Assembly: GCA_947494035.1 (NCBI GenBank)
Contig: CANLTN010000005.1
Location: 1-64,000, forward strand
Direction: 5' to 3'
DNA length: 64,000 nt
From: Pseudovibrio sp947494035
GTDB taxonomy: Bacteria > Pseudomonadota > Alphaproteobacteria > Rhizobiales > Stappiaceae
Shown: piece after piece, positions 59,819-64,000 of the stretch
Position numbering within the stretch: position 1 is the stretch's first letter
Layout: every line of letters starts with the position of its first letter
Translations under genes and position numbers: made by a program
The notes under the pieces: model-generated
What the model was told of the DNA's origin: nothing
What the model saw: the letters and a program-made list of their open reading frames with translations, nothing else
Databases searched by the model: none

Positions 59819-62716
59819 TCAGAACTGCTCACCGTCTTCTGGCAGCAGGATCTCGCGTTTGCCCGCATGGTTTGGCGGGCTGATCATGCCTTCCTGTTCC
59901 ATGCGTTCAATCAATGAAGCTGCGCGGTTGTAGCCGATTGAGAGGCGGCGCTGAATGTAGGAGGTGGAGGCCTTGCGGTCTCTGGCGACAATTGCGACGG
60001 CCTGATCGAACAGGTCATTGGTCGCGTTGCCGGAGCCCTGGGTCAGGGCATTGTAACCACCCGTCTCTTCTGTTTCTTCCGTCACGTCGGAGAGGTAGAT
60101 TGGCGTGCCCTGTTCTTTCAGGTGCTTTACGATATCTTCCACTTCACCATCAGAGACGAATGGGCCGTGAACACGCTGGGTTCTTCCCCCAGCTGCCATA
60201 TACAGCATGTCACCCATGCCGAGCAGCTGTTCTGCGCCCATTTCGCCAAGGATCGTACGGCTATCGATTTTAGAGGTAACCTGGAACGAGATACGTGTCG
60301 GGAAGTTTGCTTTGATGGTACCGGTAATAACGTCCACGGATGGACGCTGCGTTGCCATGATCAGGTGGATACCGGCAGCACGGGCCATCTGGGCCAGACG
60401 CTGAATGGCGCCTTCGATGTCCTTACCAGCGACCATCATGAGGTCTGCCATCTCATCGACGATCACGACGATGTACGGCATTTTCTCCATTGGGAGTTCT
60501 TCTTCCTCGAAGATTGGCTCGCCGGTGTTTTTGTCAAAACCGGTCTGGACGGTTCGCGTAAAGCTCTCGCCCTTCTTCATGGCCTGCCCGATACGTGTGT
60601 TGTACCCGTCGATATTACGGACACCCACCTTGGACATCTTCTTGTAGCGATCCTCCATCTCGCGGACGGTCCATTTCAAAGCGACAACTGCTTTGTTTGG
60701 GTCGGTCACAACAGGGGTGAGAAGGTGCGGGATGCCGTCGTAGATGGACAGTTCCAGCATCTTGGGATCGATCATGATCAGCTTACACTGCTCAGGGCTG
60801 AGCCTGTAGAGCAGCGAGAGGATCATGGTGTTTACAGAAACCGACTTACCTGAACCGGTGGTACCAGCCACGAGAAGGTGAGGCATGCGGGCAAGATCGG
60901 CGATGACAGCTTCGCCATTAATGGTTTTGCCCAGTGCCATGGCGAGTTTTGCTTTGGACTCATCAAAGTCTGCAGAATCCAGCAGTTCGCGAAGGAATAC
61001 TGTTTCACGTTTCGCGTTAGGCAGCTCGATGCCGATTGCGTTCTTGCCCGGAATAACAGCAACACGGGCGGAGATCGCGCTCATGGAGCGGGCGATATCG
61101 TCGGCAAGGCCAATGACGCGGGAGGACTTGATCCCCGGCGCTGGCTCCAGCTCGTAAAGGGTAACAACAGGACCGGGGCGCACAGCGATGATTTCGCCGC
61201 GTATTCCGAAGTCGCTCAGAACACCTTCCAGAATGCGGGCATTTTGCTCCAGAGCGTCTTTGCTCAGGCGTTGCTTGCCGCTGGACTGAGGCTCAGAAAG
61301 CAGGTCGATGCTTGGCAGCTCAAACGGTGCCTGCTTGACGATTGCGGTGGTTTTCTTTTCTTGCGCAAATGAGCGAGGAACACTGCGACCCGGCCGTGCG
61401 GCCTGCGGGGCTGGTGGCGCTTCAGGGTCAGGTTCATCCGGGCTGGCAATGCCGATTGGCCCTGTTGGTTCTACCGGTAGCGGTGCGCGCAGGAGGTCAT
61501 CGTCCTCGTAATGTTCGTCGGCGGGATCATGCTCATAGCCTTGTTCGTCAAAGACGGGCTCATTAGCTGGAGAGTGCTCCCACTGCTCATCTTCTGTCCG
61601 CGCGTCGTGTGGGGCGTAGTGCTGCGTGGTGTTTTGGTTCGGATCAAACTGCACATCTGTGCGCGTAGGCTGGGCTTCTTGCTGATAGTAGTCACCAAGG
61701 CCATCGTCATCGCCCGGCATTAGTTTTACCGCGACTGAGCGTCTCAAGCGGGCAAGGAGACCGCCGGTTGGAGCAGGTTCTTCCTGATAGGATTCCTGTT
61801 CATCCCACTGTTGCTCAGCCTGCGGATCGTACTGTTCGTCTTCATAGTACTCTGGCTGCTGAGCCTGATTGGGATCGTGCGGGGCAGCGGCGTAGTCTTC
61901 TTCCTGCCAGTTCTGCTTTCTGGCCAGCCTGCGTCTGAAAATAGTGCGCTGGATTGCGCTGGTTGCCATGAGCTTCCAGTGGCTTAGCGCACCAACAAAG
62001 GCGTAATAACGGTTGTTTTCGCCTTCGTAATCTTCTTCAGAATCTGCAGAGAACGGCATTGCCTCATGCGGGGTGTACTCATCCTCAACGCCTTCGTCTT
62101 CTGCGCCATCTTGTGGCACAGGGTCTTTGCCTATGAGGCCAGCGGCGTAGGCGAGCAGTGCAACGGCTGGCAGGCCGAGGCCAATCGTGCCGGTCAGTGT
62201 TCTCATGCCGGTTGAGAGCTCAGGCAAGATCGTGGTGGGAATGGAGAAAATCCAATCGCCAAGGAAGCCACCGAGCCCGGTCGGAATTGGCCAGCTTGCC
62301 GGAACCGGAATCGCGGCCAGACCACCTGCAAACAGCAAGGTTCCCAGAAACCACGTCAGAAACCGTTTTCGGGTGACACCCGATGTGTATTTGAGCGACA
62401 AGCGCCAGCCCCAAATGAAGATTGGCACCAGAAAAACGGCTGTTGCCAGTCCGATTGTCTGCATCAACACGTCTGCCACAATGGCTCCGGTTTGACCCAG
62501 AGCGTTGTTGATCTCCGCATTGGTTGCGTGATTCAAGCTCGGGTCGTTGGTTGACCATGTTGCGAGAGCGGCCGCCACACAGACGCCGACGACGAGGATC
62601 ACCGCACCGCCAATGACGATCATGTTGCTTTTGATAAAGCGCTTTACCGGGCTCTCGGTATCAGCCAGCGAAACAGAGTTTGCTTTTGGTCGTTGCATTG
62701 CAGCAGCCTGACGCAT
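59819..62716 (-). CDS. ftsK: DNA translocase FtsK
   Basis: Septum-localised motor that moves chromosome dimers and terminus DNA at division. The 965-aa product has about four N-terminal transmembrane helices (residues 32-200), then a long, low-complexity acidic, Gln- and Pro-rich linker (about residues 200-445), and the RecA-like motor: VAGTTGSGKSVSVNTM (Walker A), VVIVDEMADLMM (Walker B) and MATQRPSVDVITG. The C-terminal gamma domain (ASTSYIQRRLSIGYNRAASLIERME) recognises KOPS sites. The start is ATG 62716, with M7 as an alternative. It is 4 bp downstream of the aminotransferase gene. Confidence 0.97.
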   Translation of the reverse strand: MRQAAAMQRPKANSVSLADTESPVKRFIKSNMIVIGGAVILVVGVCVAAALATWSTNDPSLNHATNAEINNALGQTGAIVADVLMQTIGLATAVFLVPIFIWGWRLSLKYTSGVTRKRFLTWFLGTLLFAGGLAAIPVPASWPIPTGLGGFLGDWIFSIPTTILPELSTGMRTLTGTIGLGLPAVALLAYAAGLIGKDPVPQDGAEDEGVEDEYTPHEAMPFSADSEEDYEGENNRYYAFVGALSHWKLMATSAIQRTIFRRRLARKQNWQEEDYAAAPHDPNQAQQPEYYEDEQYDPQAEQQWDEQESYQEEPAPTGGLLARLRRSVAVKLMPGDDDGLGDYYQQEAQPTRTDVQFDPNQNTTQHYAPHDARTEDEQWEHSPANEPVFDEQGYEHDPADEHYEDDDLLRAPLPVEPTGPIGIASPDEPDPEAPPAPQAARPGRSVPRSFAQEKKTTAIVKQAPFELPSIDLLSEPQSSGKQRLSKDALEQNARILEGVLSDFGIRGEIIAVRPGPVVTLYELEPAPGIKSSRVIGLADDIARSMSAISARVAVIPGKNAIGIELPNAKRETVFLRELLDSADFDESKAKLAMALGKTINGEAVIADLARMPHLLVAGTTGSGKSVSVNTMILSLLYRLSPEQCKLIMIDPKMLELSIYDGIPHLLTPVVTDPNKAVVALKWTVREMEDRYKKMSKVGVRNIDGYNTRIGQAMKKGESFTRTVQTGFDKNTGEPIFEEEELPMEKMPYIVVIVDEMADLMMVAGKDIEGAIQRLAQMARAAGIHLIMATQRPSVDVITGTIKANFPTRISFQVTSKIDSRTILGEMGAEQLLGMGDMLYMAAGGRTQRVHGPFVSDGEVEDIVKHLKEQGTPIYLSDVTEETEETGGYNALTQGSGNATNDLFDQAVAIVARDRKASTSYIQRRLSIGYNRAASLIERMEQEGMISPPNHAGKREILLPEDGEQF

Positions 62717-62720
62717 TCAA

Positions 62721-63917
62721 TTACTCCAGAGAGTCCAAAATTCTTCGGAAAGCTTCTTTGCTTACTTCCAAAGATTCGACGAGGGCGAGGCGAATGTATT
62801 TGTCGCCGGGGTTTGAGCCGTCTGGCATGTCTGAGGCGATATAAGCCCCAGGAAGGGCTTTGACGCCTGCCTCACGCCAGAGCTTTTCAGCAACCTGCGC
62901 GCCGGAGCCCCAGCGGGACACATCCAGCCAAAGAAAGAAACCGCCATCTTTGCGCACGGGGCCGAACAGAGGGGACAGCATTTCCTCGGCGGCGTCATAC
63001 TTCTCATTGTAGAGGCGACGGTTCTCGACCACGTGCTCTTCATCACCAAACGCACGCACGGCCAGCGCCTGAATAGGCATTGGGACCTGAGGAGCAGCTA
63101 TGTTGCGGAAATCAGCGAAGAATTGGATGAATTCCGGATCACCGGCAGCAAAGCCGCAGCGTGCGCCCGGCAGGTTGGAGCGCTTGGATAGCGAGTTGAA
63201 GGTCACAACGTTTTTCAGTGTGCCGTCAATTGCTTCAGCTGCTTCCAGAATGCCGGTCGGCGGTGTCTCGCGGTAGATCTCGGAATAGCACTCATCGGAG
63301 AAGAGCATAAAGTTGTGTTTTCGCGCCAGCTTGATGAGCTTTTGCAAATACGCCATTGGTGCCACGGTGCCCTGCGGATTGGCTGGGGTCGCGAAGTAGA
63401 ACGCGACGGTCCGGTCGAGCAGGTCCGGGGCGATTGCATCCAAATCCGGCAACACGCCGTCCGCAGGTTCTGGGAGAAGAATTTCGTCGGCACCCGCAAT
63501 ATGAGCTCCGGCTCCGTAGGATTGGTAGAACGGGTTCGGCAAAATAACCGCCGGTTTGCCGTTTTTTTTCAGATAGTCTCGTGCGGAGACACAGCCGAAG
63601 ACGAGGCCTTCACGAGATCCGTTGAGCGGAATGATGCTCTTGTTTGGATTAAAGGCGTCGGACAGATTAAAACGGGTCTTCAGCCAGTTGCCAACAGCGG
63701 TGCGGAATTGGTCTGTGCCGCGAATAGCAGGGTATCTGCGGAAGTCTGCTTTATGTTTTTCAAGAACTTCAATGACATAGCTTGGGGGTTCATGACGCGG
63801 TTCGCCTATCGTCATGACAATTGGATCGAGCCCCGGTTCAATGCCAGCGAGTTGCTGGTTCAGACGCTGAAACGGGTTTCCTCCGCTAGATTTTCTTTCA
63901 ACTTCTTTCGTGGACAC
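62721..63917 (-). CDS. Pyridoxal-phosphate-dependent aminotransferase (class I/II)
   Basis: A 398-aa fold-type I aminotransferase. The PLP-binding Lys lies in SLSKRSNLPGARCGF, the catalytic Asp region is FSDECYSEIYRE and the glycine-rich pocket is GSREGLVFGC. The C-terminal Arg is in DKYIRLALVES. The sequence resembles the DapC/succinyldiaminopimelate or aspartate-type aminotransferases found next to ftsK in Rhizobiales; the exact substrate cannot be assigned. The start is GTG 63917 (MSTKEVERKSSG); the ribosome-binding site is unclear. Only 83 bp of sequence lie beyond it, so its promoter is outside or at the edge. Confidence 0.9.
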   Translation of the reverse strand: MSTKEVERKSSGGNPFQRLNQQLAGIEPGLDPIVMTIGEPRHEPPSYVIEVLEKHKADFRRYPAIRGTDQFRTAVGNWLKTRFNLSDAFNPNKSIIPLNGSREGLVFGCVSARDYLKKNGKPAVILPNPFYQSYGAGAHIAGADEILLPEPADGVLPDLDAIAPDLLDRTVAFYFATPANPQGTVAPMAYLQKLIKLARKHNFMLFSDECYSEIYRETPPTGILEAAEAIDGTLKNVVTFNSLSKRSNLPGARCGFAAGDPEFIQFFADFRNIAAPQVPMPIQALAVRAFGDEEHVVENRRLYNEKYDAAEEMLSPLFGPVRKDGGFFLWLDVSRWGSGAQVAEKLWREAGVKALPGAYIASDMPDGSNPGDKYIRLALVESLEVSKEAFRRILDSLE

Positions 63918-64000
63918 AAGAATTCTCGCTGGAATAATTTACAGTAAATGCTCAGAGCACCAAATTTTAGTATTTTTTGGTAAATTGGCTGTTAACCAAT

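Overview
The window reads as chromosomal DNA of an alphaproteobacterium of the order Hyphomicrobiales (Rhizobiales). The gene orders support this: ffh / chorismate mutase / rpsP / rimM / trmD / rplS / leuC; tlpA-like <> argH / small lipoprotein / lysA / DUF4175-type protein; zinc-ribbon protein / hpt / CpdR-like regulator <> ftsEX / ydcF / plsC; and aminotransferase / ftsK / lolA. Base composition looks moderate rather than GC-rich, and many proteins have a marine rhizobial look. A Pseudovibrio-like relative is my best guess; this is an inference from gene content, not a search result. Almost the whole window is ordinary core genome. I see no tRNA, rRNA, CRISPR array, insertion sequence or prophage.

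Layout. 1-8.4 kb: a membrane protein, then the minus-strand leuS-lptE-holA operon, a YggS-type PLP protein and two tandem membrane-anchored alpha/beta hydrolases. 8.4-13.5 kb: a candidate short RNA, then SRP GTPase ffh, chorismate mutase and the ribosomal/tRNA-modification genes rpsP-rimM-trmD-rplS. 13.6-18.6 kb: metallophosphoesterase, leuC, an HNH endonuclease and an orphan TadG-like protein with a von Willebrand A domain. 18.6-27.4 kb: acetyl-CoA synthetase, GST, a penicillin-binding carboxypeptidase with a CobW GTPase, 3-hydroxyacyl-CoA dehydrogenase and etfBA (acetate and fatty-acid metabolism). 27.7-36.2 kb: cobalamin adenosyltransferase, HIG1-type protein and TspO, then MFS, GNAT, cardiolipin synthase, YrhK-like protein, SDR, UbiH-type hydroxylase and TesB. 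36.2-42.8 kb: TlpA-type thioredoxin, argH, small lipoprotein, lysA and a TIGR02302/DUF4175-type membrane protein. 42.8-47.4 kb is the most accessory-looking part: an S41 peptidase, HAD phosphatase and NagZ-like glycosidase on the minus strand, a decayed C-terminus of a type I secretion (HlyD-family) adaptor, and an unrecognised secreted protein. 47.7-64 kb: regulator/hpt/zinc-ribbon operon, ftsEX-ydcF-plsC, ChaC, DUF2125, GNAT, CitE-like lyase, DUF1737, an orphan ATP-grasp ligase, lolA, ftsK and an aminotransferase.

How the genes work together. Several groups serve the cell envelope and division: LptE and the LptM-like lipoprotein (LPS assembly), LolA (lipoprotein traffic), FtsEX and FtsK (divisome and chromosome segregation), Dac and the NagZ-like enzyme (peptidoglycan), PlsC and Cls (phospholipids). 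Others form the translation and export core (Ffh, S16, L19, RimM, TrmD, LeuRS). A third set covers central and acyl-CoA metabolism (Acs, HBD, ETF, TesB, CitE-like lyase).

I did not find a convincing new multi-gene system. The best leads are the candidate sRNA upstream of ffh (8457-8600), the HlyD-family remnant (46057-46335) beside an orphan secreted protein, the solitary ATP-grasp ligase, and the NagZ-like/HAD/S41 cluster.
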